From: Helicobacter enhydrae
GTDB lineage: Bacteria > Campylobacterota > Campylobacteria > Campylobacterales > Helicobacteraceae
DNA length: 64,000 bases
NCBI RefSeq assembly: GCF_001693335.1
Contig: NZ_CP016503.1
Location: 1,240,001 to 1,304,000 of the forward strand
Reading direction: 5' to 3'
This document shows, one piece after another, positions 16,453-25,601 of the stretch (position 1 is its first letter; every line of letters begins with the position of its first letter). Below the pieces are notes generated by a model. That model saw only the letters and a program-made list of their open reading frames with translations, did not search any database and had not been told where the DNA came from. The position numbers were made by a program, and so were the translations under genes.

Positions 16453-17478
16453 ATGGAGAAAATCACCTCTTTTGTGCGTTGCGTCGGTTGAGCTGCCAAA
16501 GTAGGTCTGGAAGATCTAGGACAAATTATGGCAGGGATTGAAACATATAGAAGTGATGCGTTGATGGTGGGGTTTGATGGAAGCGATGATGCGGGTGTGT
16601 TTGCTTTGAGTGAAGAGATCGCTTTGGTGGAGAGCGTGGATTTCATCACGCCGATTGTAGAAGATCCTTTTGTGTATGGGCAGATTGCGAGTGCAAATGC
16701 GTTGAGCGATATTTTTGCGATGGGGGGTGTGCCAAAAACCGCGATGAATCTGTTGATGTGGGACAAAGAGCATATCAGTCAGGAAATGGTGCGTGAGATT
16801 TTGCGAGGGGGGAGCGAGAGGCTTGAGGAGGCGAAGGTGTCTTTGGTGGGTGGGCATAGTGTCAATGATTTGGAGCAGAAGTATGGTTTGAGTGTGTCGG
16901 GTGTCGTGCATCCCCAAAAAATTTGGCGTAACTGCAGTGGTCAAATCGGAGACGCGTTGGTGTTGAGTAAGCCTCTGGGGAGTGGGATACTCGCAAGTGC
17001 GTTGAAGGGCAACAAAGTGAAGTTTGACAAAGATCTAGAGGGGGTGGTGTCGATGGTAATGCTCAATCAAAAAGCTAGTGAGGTGGCAAGAGGGTTTGAG
17101 ATACACGCTTGCACCGATGTGACAGGATTTGGTCTGATCGGACATTTGCGTGAGATGTGCAGTGAGGACAAAAGTGCGATGATTGAAGTGGAGCGTGTGC
17201 CTTTGATGGCTGGGGTTTTGGAGCTGATTGCGATGGGTATTGTGCCAAATGGCAGTCTGCAAAATCATCGATATTTGGAATCTAGCGTGCAGTGTGAGAA
17301 AGAGATAGCGGGGCAGATCGCATTGTTTGATGCTCAAACATCTGGGGGGCTGTTGTTTGCATTGCCCAAACGCCAAGCCGATGGGTTGGTCGATGCTTTG
17401 AAAAGGGCGGGGTATGCAAGAAGTGCTGTGATTGGGGAGTTTGTCGCCAAAAGAGAAAAAACAATCATTTTGGGTTAG
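16453..17478 (+). CDS. selD: Selenophosphate synthetase SelD, itself a selenoprotein (TGA = Sec13)
   Basis: Makes selenophosphate from selenide and ATP, the donor used by SelA. Read with one in-frame TGA at 16489–16491 as selenocysteine, the protein is 341 residues. The N-terminus is MEKITSFVRCVGUAAK, matching the SelD active-site motif G-[CU]-x-x-K, with U13 and K16. Downstream are GSDDAGVF, ESVDFITPIV, ANALSDIFAMGG and TDVTGFGLIGHL, all SelD motifs. AAGGAG lies six bases before the ATG. A gene caller that stops at TGA would start at the internal ATG 16528 and lose the active site. A SECIS-like hairpin follows the TGA. Next gene flgI is 49 bases downstream. Confidence 0.95.
16489..16534 (+). 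promoter_or_regulatory. Bacterial SECIS element in selD
   Basis: Directly after the TGA, CTGCCA (16493–16498) pairs with TGGCAG (16529–16534), and TAGGTCT (16502–16508) pairs with AGATCTA (16512–16518) with one G·U, leaving a GGA apical loop. The loop begins 17 bases after the TGA and starts with GG, which fits the bacterial SECIS pattern. Confidence 0.75.
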
Positions 17479-17527
17479 TGGAATATAAATTGCTTTTTGG
17501 TTTGTAAAGTTCAAGGAAAGGATACAA

Positions 17528-18559
17528 ATGAGAAAGGAATCTCGCTTCGCGATCTTGATGTTTTTGCTTCTGTGCTCGAGTGTGATGGCTCAAAAGATTG
17601 GGGATGTCGCCAATATCGTGGGGGTCAGGGAGAATCAGCTGATTGGCTATGGGCTTGTGGTCGGATTGGATGGGAGTGGGGATAAGTCTGCCTCCAAATT
17701 CACAATGCAAAGCATCGCCAATATGCTTGAAACCGTGAATGTCAAAGTCTCTCCCAACGACATCAAATCCAAAAATATTGCTGCGGTGATGGTGACTGCG
17801 ACACTCCCACCATTTGCCAAACAAGGCGACAAGCTAGACATCGTCGTCTCCTCTATCGGCGATGCCAAATCTATCGCGGGTGGGGTGCTTCTGCTCACGC
17901 CTCTGACGGCTGTGGATGGCAATATCTATGCCGTGGCACAGGGTCCTTTGAGCCTCGGGGAGAGTGGCAATGTCTTGGCAGGGAATATCCTCAACGGGGC
18001 GATCGTAGAAAAAGAAATCGCCTATGACATTTACAACAAAAACAATGCGACCCTTAGCCTCAAAAGCTCGGATTTCCAAAACGCGATCCGTGTGCAAAAG
18101 GTGCTCAATCGCGTGTTTGGTGAAGGAGTTGCAAGGGCTGTGGATTCGCGGACAATCAAAATAAACAAACCCAAAGATTTGAGTATGATCGAGTTTTTGG
18201 CTCTGGTGCAGGAGGTGGAGGTGGAGTATTCTACGCGTGAAAAAATCATCGTCGATGAGCGTAGTGGGACGATTATCGCTGGTGTGGGTATCACGATTGA
18301 GCCGATTGTAGTGACACACGGAGCCATCACAATCAAAATCACACAAGAAAAACTCAACGATCCCAAAGCAAGTGATGTGGGAGATGGGACAATGATCTCA
18401 TCGGCACAGAATATCATCTCTACGAACGGCAAAAAGCCCACGGTCTCTAGCGTGGTGCGTGCATTACAAAAAATGGGTGCAACTCCCAAAAACATCATCT
18501 CGATTTTGAGTGCGATGAAGCAGAGTGGTGCGATTAGTGCTGATTTGGAAATAGTGTAG
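17528..18559 (+). CDS. flgI: Flagellar P-ring protein FlgI
   Basis: Forms the periplasmic P-ring around the flagellar rod. It is 343 residues with a signal peptide ([21 protein letters not shown]) followed by [31 protein letters not shown], the family's hallmark N-terminus. The end, [20 protein letters not shown], is also typical. AAGGAAAGGA precedes the ATG. The order flgI–flgJ-like–flgS–dps matches what I recall for HP0246–HP0243 in H. pylori. Confidence 0.96.
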   Translation: MRKESRFAILMFLLLCSSVMAQKIGDVANIVGVRENQLIGYGLVVGLDGSGDKSASKFTMQSIANMLETVNVKVSPNDIKSKNIAAVMVTATLPPFAKQGDKLDIVVSSIGDAKSIAGGVLLLTPLTAVDGNIYAVAQGPLSLGESGNVLAGNILNGAIVEKEIAYDIYNKNNATLSLKSSDFQNAIRVQKVLNRVFGEGVARAVDSRTIKINKPKDLSMIEFLALVQEVEVEYSTREKIIVDERSGTIIAGVGITIEPIVVTHGAITIKITQEKLNDPKASDVGDGTMISSAQNIISTNGKKPTVSSVVRALQKMGATPKNIISILSAMKQSGAISADLEIV

Positions 18560-18569
18560 GAGTGTGGAT

Positions 18570-18872
18570 ATGAGAGTTGATGTCAGTATGGGTTTGCGTG
18601 CGTATGAGGTGGGCAAAACGCCCCAAGTCACCCAAAACAACAATGATGAACAAAAACTCAAAGAGCAGACTGACGCCTTTGAAGCGTTGATCCTCAAAAC
18701 GATGCTCTCTACAGCGATCAAAAATGAAGATCCGCTCTATCCAAAATCGGCTGGGAGCGATATTTACCATTCGATGTATTTGGACACTTTGGCTGAAAAC
18801 TTGAGCGGAAGTTTCGGCTATAGTGAATTGTTGCTCAATTACCTCAAAGAACAGCAGTTGGGCAAGAGATGA
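18570..18872 (+). CDS. flgJ: FlgJ-type rod-binding domain protein
   Basis: A 100-residue protein equal to the N-terminal rod-capping domain of FlgJ, without the muramidase domain found in Enterobacteria. The signature is [19 protein letters not shown] then [21 protein letters not shown] lies about seven bases before the ATG at 18570; a GTG two codons earlier is less likely. It overlaps flgS by four bases (ATGA), so the two are coupled. A separate hydrolase must open the wall for the rod. Confidence 0.88.
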   Translation: MRVDVSMGLRAYEVGKTPQVTQNNNDEQKLKEQTDAFEALILKTMLSTAIKNEDPLYPKSAGSDIYHSMYLDTLAENLSGSFGYSELLLNYLKEQQLGKR

Positions 18873-19894
18873 TAGAAAACCATTCTTATGGGATTTTGGA
18901 GAATCTGACACAGGGGGACAAAGAGACTTTTCTAGCCACGCTCACAGAGCTTATCGCTCAAATCGATGAGGCACAAGAGGAGTTTGCAGGTCTGAAAATG
19001 TTGTTTGAGGGGGTGTTGAAAATGCTCCCTCAAGCAGTTTGGGTGCTAGAAAAAGATGGGAGTTTTTTCTACTACAACCCAGAGGCTTACAAAATCTCGG
19101 CGATTTTGCAAGGGGTTTTGCCCCTACGAGAATCGCTAGAGGTCGAGTTTGATTCTAATTTTTATCTGTTGCAGGGCTCGCTTGTCGGCGATAAGCAGAT
19201 CATCACAGCGACAAACATCACCCACCAAAAACGCCAAGAGCGTCTTGCGTCAATGGGGCAAGTGTCGGCACATTTGGCACACGAGATACGCAACCCCGTA
19301 GGATCGATCTCTTTGCTCACTTCCACATTGCTCAAGCGTGTGGATACAGGGAGCAAGGGGCTAGTGTATGAGATCAAAAAAGCAGTGTGGAGGGTGGAGA
19401 ATATCATCAAGGCGACATTGATGTTTTCTAAGGGGGTGAGTGCGACAAGGGATTTCTACACTCTTGGGGAGATTCAGGGACACACTCAAGAGATTTTGCA
19501 TTATTTGGCTTCTACCAAACCTTATGAGGTGGTCTATCGTTTCCCAGAGAGCAAAAAAGTATGGTGCGATATGAATCTCTTGGTGATTGTGTTGCAGAAC
19601 TTTTTGAGCAATGCTCTTGATGCGATCGAGGAGGGGGAGTGCGAGGAGGGGGAAATCGTGATGGAGTTTGAGGAGGAGGAGGAGTTTTGTGTGTTCAAAG
19701 TCAGTGACAATGGCAAGGAGATCAAAGATAGTAGCTTTTTGTTTGAGCCATTCAAGACAACCAAACTCAAAGGAACGGGGCTAGGACTCGCATTGTGCAA
19801 ACAAATCATTGAGGCACACGAGGGTGGAATCACATTGATCCACGATCCCAAAACATTTATCATCAAAATCAAAAAAGTTAATCAAATATTGTGA
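18869..19894 (+). CDS. flgS: Flagellar two-component sensor kinase FlgS
   Basis: Cytoplasmic histidine kinase that, in relatives, phosphorylates FlgR to switch on RpoN-dependent flagellar genes. It is 341 residues with no membrane segment. A PAS-like N-terminal region ([19 protein letters not shown]) is followed by the H box [12 protein letters not shown] with the phospho-acceptor H138, the N box [12 protein letters not shown], and the G box [19 protein letters not shown]. The acidic stretch around 19620–19690 (E-rich) is unusual but in frame. Confidence 0.92.
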   Translation: MIENHSYGILENLTQGDKETFLATLTELIAQIDEAQEEFAGLKMLFEGVLKMLPQAVWVLEKDGSFFYYNPEAYKISAILQGVLPLRESLEVEFDSNFYLLQGSLVGDKQIITATNITHQKRQERLASMGQVSAHLAHEIRNPVGSISLLTSTLLKRVDTGSKGLVYEIKKAVWRVENIIKATLMFSKGVSATRDFYTLGEIQGHTQEILHYLASTKPYEVVYRFPESKKVWCDMNLLVIVLQNFLSNALDAIEEGECEEGEIVMEFEEEEEFCVFKVSDNGKEIKDSSFLFEPFKTTKLKGTGLGLALCKQIIEAHEGGITLIHDPKTFIIKIKKVNQIL

Positions 19895-19912
19895 AAAGAG
19901 TTTTAGCATTTC

Positions 19913-19937
19913 TCAAACGATAAAAATTATCGTTTGA
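19913..19937. promoter_or_regulatory. Perfect inverted repeat before dps
   Basis: TCAAACGATAA and TTATCGTTTGA are perfect 11-base arms around AAA. The right arm ends at the first base of the AAGGAGG ribosome site of dps (19937–19943). It may be an operator (dps genes are often under Fur or PerR control) or an mRNA hairpin that limits ribosome access or ends the flgS transcript; no T-run follows. Confidence 0.7.
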
Positions 19938-19948
19938 AGGAGGAAAAA

Positions 19949-20383
19949 ATGAAAACGATTGAATTGTTGAAGCAGTTGCAAGCCGATAGCCTTGTGTTTT
20001 TTATGAAAGTGCATAACTATCATTGGAATGTGAGGGGCTTGAGTTTCCCGCAAGTGCATTCTGCGACAGAGGAGATCTATGAGGAGTTTGCGACACTTTT
20101 TGATGATCTAGCCGAACGCGTGATCCAGCTTGGTGGGACGCCTTATGTCACGATCGCAGAGTGTCTCAAAGTAAGTAAGGTGCAAGAAGTGAGCCAAACA
20201 AGCTTCAGTGCCAATGAAGTGCTTGAGGGTGTCATCAATGAGTATAAGTATTTCCAAAAGGCTCTAGAGGAGCTCTCAAGTGTCGCTGATGAGTGTGGGG
20301 ATAAAGTGACAGGAGCTTTTGCAGATGACAAAGTTGCCAAATTGCAAAAAAGCATTTGGATGCTTAACGCACAAAAAGCTTAA
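19949..20383 (+). CDS. dps: Dps/NapA ferritin-like DNA- and iron-protecting protein
   Basis: Forms a dodecamer that oxidises and stores iron and protects against oxidative stress; the H. pylori homologue is the neutrophil-activating protein NapA. The 144-residue length equals NapA. The ferroxidase motif HNYHWNVRGLSFPQVHSATE followed by EEFATLFDDLAERVIQLGG is complete. The ATG at 19949 has AAGGAGG upstream. A perfect inverted repeat overlaps this control region. Confidence 0.95.
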   Translation: MKTIELLKQLQADSLVFFMKVHNYHWNVRGLSFPQVHSATEEIYEEFATLFDDLAERVIQLGGTPYVTIAECLKVSKVQEVSQTSFSANEVLEGVINEYKYFQKALEELSSVADECGDKVTGAFADDKVAKLQKSIWMLNAQKA

Positions 20384-20388
20384 ACGAT

Positions 20389-20406
20389 CTCCCTCGCTTG
20401 AGGGAG
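20389..20406 (+). terminator. Hairpin after dps
   Basis: CTCCCTC-GCTT-GAGGGAG six bases after the dps stop. The stem is strong but is followed by CCCCCCACAA rather than a T-run, so it is an incomplete rho-independent terminator or a 3' stabiliser. Confidence 0.45.
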
Positions 20407-20474
20407 CCCCCCACAATTTGAAAAGCAATATATTGCCAAATAAACAATACTCCTTAGCATCGTGCTGATTGTGG

Positions 20475-20803
20475 AGAATCAGTTGGGGATGATGGAGTTT
20501 TTGCGGATGGTTTTGGAGGGAGAAAAGAAGCAAAAGCATTGCAAGACTTGCTTTTCTTTGGCAATGTCAAACAAAAGTGTTTCAAGCTCTCTTTAGATTA
20601 TTTGTGCTCATAACAATAAAATCAGGAATCTCCAAAAATCTAGAGTTGCTCCAACTCAAAAACTTACTGCTCCAAAATTCTCTATCTGTCTTGCCCTTGA
20701 TTATGATGTGCCATTGCTATCGCCTCGTTTTAATGCTTGGGATTCCATCAAATGCAGGGCATATAGAATCAGCTTGGGATTATGGAGTTTTTGCGAGCGG
20801 TTT
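20475..20803 (+). repeat. Two diverged copies of a 39-base sequence in a gene-poor gap
   Basis: The gap 20407–20823 has no supportable gene. It contains AGAATCAGTTGGGGATGATG..GAGTTTTTGCG (20476–20506) and a related AGAATCAGCTTGGGATTATG..GAGTTTTTGCG (20766–20796). In one plus frame these read ESVGDDGVFADGF and ESAWDYGVFASGL. They may be remnants of a lost gene or a short dispersed repeat. Confidence 0.45.
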
Positions 20804-20823
20804 GAAAAGCAAAAATAATTGAC

Positions 20824-22609
20824 TTATTCATCAAAAAATTTTTTTATTGTTTCAAACCATTCTTTGATTTCATCAAAACTTTGCATATTGTCTTCATTGA
20901 TTTGATTCCAAATATCCCTGCAAAGAAACATTGATTTAATATCTTCTTCTTTAAAATTTAATGTTTGTTGATGCTTAAATATATATTTAGCAATATCTTG
21001 ATTGTCCCAATCTTGTTTGAAGTCATCAGAAAAAATCTGATTTTCTTTTAATTTATTTTTAAAATATGCTTCAAGCACATCGATAGGATAGTAATTTTCG
21101 ATTTCTCATTTTTTTGTTTTGATTAGATTTTGATCTGAAGCACCTGTTTCATCTTTGCTTTTATCTCTATCCAAAAAATAAAGGCACTTAACATTGCTAC
21201 CCTCTAAATAATCTGCAGTCATCCAATTCTTAACATTTCCGCCACCATACAAAGGAATCAAAGTTATTGTATTTAGATTAAATATATTTCTCAAACATTC
21301 AAATTTTTCATTTAGTCTTTCTAAAAATTTTACATCAGTTACCCCTTCTACAAATAGAACTCTCTTATATAGCAAATAAGGCAAAACACCAAGAGTTCCA
21401 ACAAGAGTCTCTAAGATAATCTCATTGCCATATTGCACCGTTGGTTCATCTTCATTGTTTTTTTTGAATAAAAATAACATCTTCTCTATTTACCATTTTT
21501 ACAATCTCTGGAGTATGCGTTGTAAGTAATATTTGACGCCCATTATTTTGTGCCAATTTCTTAAAAGTGTCAATAATGATTTGTTGATAGTTGGGATGTT
21601 GTGATGTTTCTGGCTCTTCAATAGCATAAATCATATTTGTTGTTGTTTTCTTTCAGCATCTTCCAAAAAAAAAGCTTAAAAGAAATAATCTTTTAACCCC
21701 GCTACCCCTTTTATTAAATGATATTCCATTATCACTTCTAAACTCATAACTAAACAATGAGCTCAAATCTTTTGAATCAATGTTCGGAATCAAATCTTTA
21801 ACAATATCTTTATCAAAACTCTTCAATCTCTCAAGTGTTGCATTGGCAAAGCTTTTCATTTCCTGCAAAATTTTTTCCCTCATATCATTAAACTCGTGCT
21901 CAATTTCAGAGATAGCATTTTGTGTAATAGCTTTGGTCACTTGAGAAATTTCATTATCCTTGTCTGTGTTTGTTCTATCGGATTTAAATAACAAAAACTT
22001 GGGCATTTCTGCTTTCAATTTTGTATAAATATCAGCAATATCACTTTCTTTTGTAGAAATATCTATCTCTTTCTCATCAAGTTCTATATTTTTTTGCTCT
22101 TTTTGAAATAAAAAACTTCTTATTTCTTTTTTGATGCTTTTATTGACTTGATCTACATATTCAGGTGGAATAATTTTTTTCAAGTCTGTAATTTTTAGTG
22201 TAATAAGGGGTTTTTCCCAATTGGTTGGATGATTGCAAACGATATATGTTTTGCTCAGTTTTCCTTTTTCCCATACCTTTTTAATTTGCAATAACTTTTT
22301 CTCATCTAATAAATACTCACTTTCTAGGGCTGTTTGTGTTCTTTCACTTTCTGCAGAATCTAGATAAATTGGCATTGCAGGTTCAACTTTAAAAAAACAA
22401 GTAATGCTAAATTTGTTTTCATTCGCATTGATATTCGCATCATCTTCAGATGCTTTATTGTTTTCGAAAAATATATCTAGTGCATCAAATAATGTTGATT
22501 TGCCAACATCGTTTTTTCCTACAATGACATTCAAATTTGAAAAACTAATCTCTACATCTTTATAACCACGAAAATTTTTGATTCTACATTTAACTAATTT
22601 CATTTTCAC
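20824..22609 (-). pseudogene. OLD-family ATP-dependent nuclease, broken by frameshifts and a stop
   Basis: Pieces in order add up to a protein of about 595 residues: an SMC-like ATPase N-terminus (KIKNFRGYKDVEISF-type start, Walker A GKNDVGKSTL), Walker B IYAIEEPETSQHP, H-loop LLTTHTPEIV, a TOPRIM domain (VLFVEGVTDVKFLERL, LYFLDRD) and a C-terminal tail. Breaks: an A9 tract (21665–21673) and a nearby A4 run shift the frame twice so that a TGA appears at 21653; a T8 tract (21458–21465, minus-strand A8) shifts it again; and TGA at 21106 interrupts IKTKK/EIENYYP, where relatives have Arg. OLD nucleases pair with phage defence. The methylase gene overlaps its start. Homopolymer breaks could be real phase variation or assembly error; the second TGA argues for true decay. 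Confidence 0.85.
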
Positions 22610-25601
22610 TCCTTGTTTTCAATGATTTGGATTTCTGCCTCTGTGAGATTGTAGAGGGTATAGACTAAAGAATCGATTTGGGATTCTAGGGGTTTGGTGT
22701 CGGTGGTGGGGTTATTCTCTTTTGCCTTAAGAATCTTTTCTACTAAGGCAATGATTTTATCTGCTATTTCTTTGTTAGTGGAATCTATTTTTGGGATAGG
22801 TATTCGTTTTGCGATTTCAGATGAAAATTGAAAAGTCCTTATTGCTTTTGCAAAAACAAAACGATAACAATACCAATTCAAAAACCTCGAATGTAAAAGG
22901 GCTAAAATGAATTTATTTGAAAATTCTTTTTTGCATACTATTTGATAAATGGTATCCACAATACGAATATCTTTAGAATCTTTGATAATTGTGCCTGTCA
23001 TTTTGATATGTGGTGTTGGATTCTCAATGTGTGCTATTAATCGTTGCGTTAAAACAGCATTATCTTTGATAAAAGCCGAACTTCTTACATTAAAATCTTT
23101 AGCAATATAACCCTTTACACCTTTAATATAGTATCTTTGTATCTCTTTTCCTCCTAACACTCTACAATCTCCGTTTTTTGTAATATGTTGATAGAATATA
23201 TCCCCCCTATAATTTTCACCACAATCCATAAGAAAATGAGAAAACTTATTGCGAATACTTATTCCTATTGCTAACTCCTCTTTAGTCAAATCATTAAGAT
23301 AAAAATCGAAAAGATCAATATATTGTTTATCTATTTCAAGCATTTGAGATAAGCTTCTACCCTCACTCAAAAAACCTGTAGTATAAGATTTTGTAGATGA
23401 TTGCTTGATTTTTGTAAAAATAATCATCTCTAAAAGCACATAGCTCCAAGCCTTTCCACAATCAATAATCTGCCTTAAATCTTTTTGTAAAAAATCCCTT
23501 ATTTGTTTCCAATTTGTTGCAAAAGTAAGAGCTTTAGGAACAATGAGAGAATTGACACCATTTGGCTTAAGAAGCTTATCTGATTGCAAGATAAAGAGTT
23601 GGGCAGTATCGCTTGATTTAGAGTTAAAAATAGCCCTATATCTTATCTTTTCCTCATTTGTAAGCGATACGCCATAAGGCGGATTGCCTATCACACAATC
23701 AAAGTTTTGGAATCCAAACATAAATTCACTATCAAAAAATTCTGCAACACTTTGAGGATTGTAGGGATTCCATTCTACAATAGGAGAGATCTCATCTTCA
23801 AACACTAGATTTTTGGCAATTTTGTTTGCTAGGGCTAAATATTCTGTTTCCAAAGACGCTTTGTCACTTGCTGATTCAAAGGTTTTTTTGCGAAGTCGTT
23901 CTAATTCTTTTTTGTCATTGTTGTAGTTGGGGTATCGTAGATTTTCTTTTTTGGGTATAGGGAGCAAAGAATTTGCATTTACAAATTTGAATTCCAAATT
24001 GGGCAATGGTTGGATTTGGCTATCTTCATCACATATAAGCGAGAGGAAGCAACGCAATCGTGCAATCTCTGTAGCCATTGGTTGAATATCTACCCCATAG
24101 ATATTGTTTTGCAAGATGGAGAGTTTGCGAATGTAGGTTGGATTTTTGCCTTGATTTTGAGCCTTGAAGTTTTCATTTTGGAGATTCAAAAATGCCTTTG
24201 CCTTTGAATCTAGTGCTTCCAAAATCGCACAAATCTCTTGGAGCATTCCCATAGGGAAAGCCCCACTTCCACACGCAGGATCTAGGATTTTGAAACTTTG
24301 CAAAGCTTCCATTATGCGTAAAATGTCACTATGCTCAAAAGAATGGGTGTAGTCAAACACAAGCTCTCTAAGGGCTGTTTCATCTAAACCTGTTTGGGTT
24401 TTGAGATATTGCAAAATCGAGTTTTTGACCATATAGCTTACAATCTCTCTTGGGGTGTAATAGCTCCCTGTCTTTTTTCTAAGGCTTGAGAGATTATCGA
24501 CTCTGTTATCTGTGAAAAGCACAGAGAGGAGGCTTTCAAATACCATTCCTAGCATTTCAGGATCGAGTCCTACTTCTTGATCTAGGGGAGTGGATTCATC
24601 AATGGTGAAATGATATTCCTCTAATATATTTAGCAATTTTTGTATAGCCTCGTTGGGAATCTTGAGTGTATTGATGTGGGAATTTGGTTTTGATGGATTG
24701 AAAAAATCATCTGCTTGTGGGGCAAAAAGCCCTCCATTTAGATAGGGAATAGAATCTAGAAGTTTGGTGATTTTCTCTTCAAGCAATCCATAATTTCGCT
24801 TTTGCTTTGCTGTGTTGAGTGTGAGAAAAAACAGAGACTCTAGGATATTGTGGTAATAATCTTGTGAGAGAGTGGTATCCCAAATTTTTGAAGGAATGAT
24901 TTTCTTTTCTTCCAAAAATTTGCAAAACAAGATTCTAGCAATCAATCTTAGGCTAAATTGGCGTTTTCTGTCTTCATTGTCGTTTATGGCGAGAGGAAAA
25001 GATATGCTAAAAGTCAATTCAAGAAAAAACTCTGAAATTTTGTCAAAAAACTCTTTGCTAAGAGGTTCGAGTGCAAAAGCCTCTTGAATGCCTGTAAGGG
25101 TGTGTGTGGCTTGGATAAGTTTTGCAAATTGCTTTTGTGCAAAGCGTGTTTTTACGCCTTTTCCTAGCACAAAGCTTTGGCGTTTGGGGTTGCTGTAGTC
25201 AATTTCGCCTTTTGCATTGATAGAACGCGTAATGAGAGTCAATCTGAAGGTGTCTGGTTTGTCCTCTTGAAAGAAACAAGCCAAAATCGCACTAGCCGTA
25301 GTTTTTCTCAGCACATTTTCTTTGAGCTCTCGATATAAGCCTATTTTGGCATTGATTGATGAGACTTTGAAAGCAAAGATTTCAAGTGTGGGGTGATATT
25401 GACATCTTGCAATATGATTGCTTGAGGGAGGAGGGCACATTCCTCTTGGATTTGGATATGATTGTGACCTAGCTTTGTGAATGTTGCATTGCAAAATTCT
25501 AAGCCATCTTGTGAGTTTGCAAACACTTCAGACACGAAGTTCCTGAATCTGTAAATATCAAAAGCTTGGGTTATGAAGTTTGAAATCGCATTGTTTTCCA
25601 T
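22606..25601 (-). pseudogene. Eco57I/type IIG-like adenine methylase–restriction protein, frameshifted near the N-terminus
   Basis: A protein of about 998 residues when repaired. Methylase motif I is DPACGSGAFPMGML and motif IV is NPPYGVS, typical of N6-adenine methylases. The C-terminal part resembles a TaqI-type target-recognition domain (SSEIAKRIPIPKI, YTLYNLTEAEIQII). The first 73 codons run from ATG 25601 in one frame (MENNAISNFITQAFDIYRF...NITPHLK), and the rest is in another frame (TLEIFAFKVSSINAKIGLYREL). A single C missing from the C4 run at 25390–25393 would restore NITPTLEIFAF. The start overlaps the helicase stop (TAATG). The long downstream frame could still be translated from an internal start, but motif-bearing function is uncertain. 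Confidence 0.85.

Noticed and set aside
16528-17478. selD as a 316-residue protein starting at ATG 16528
   Set aside because: No ribosome site precedes 16528 and the active-site G-U-x-x-K would be lost; the frame upstream with TGA as Sec has an ideal AAGGAG site and ATG.
17834-18346. 170-codon minus-strand frame
   Set aside because: Antisense to flgI, which is intact and diagnostic; the opposite frame has no recognisable domain.
21106-21655. In-frame TGA codons in the OLD-family gene as selenocysteine
   Set aside because: The genome has Sec machinery, but neither TGA is followed by a SECIS-like hairpin, the residues replaced are not redox sites (one is a conserved Arg), and a separate frameshift is present. 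Decay or read error explains them better.
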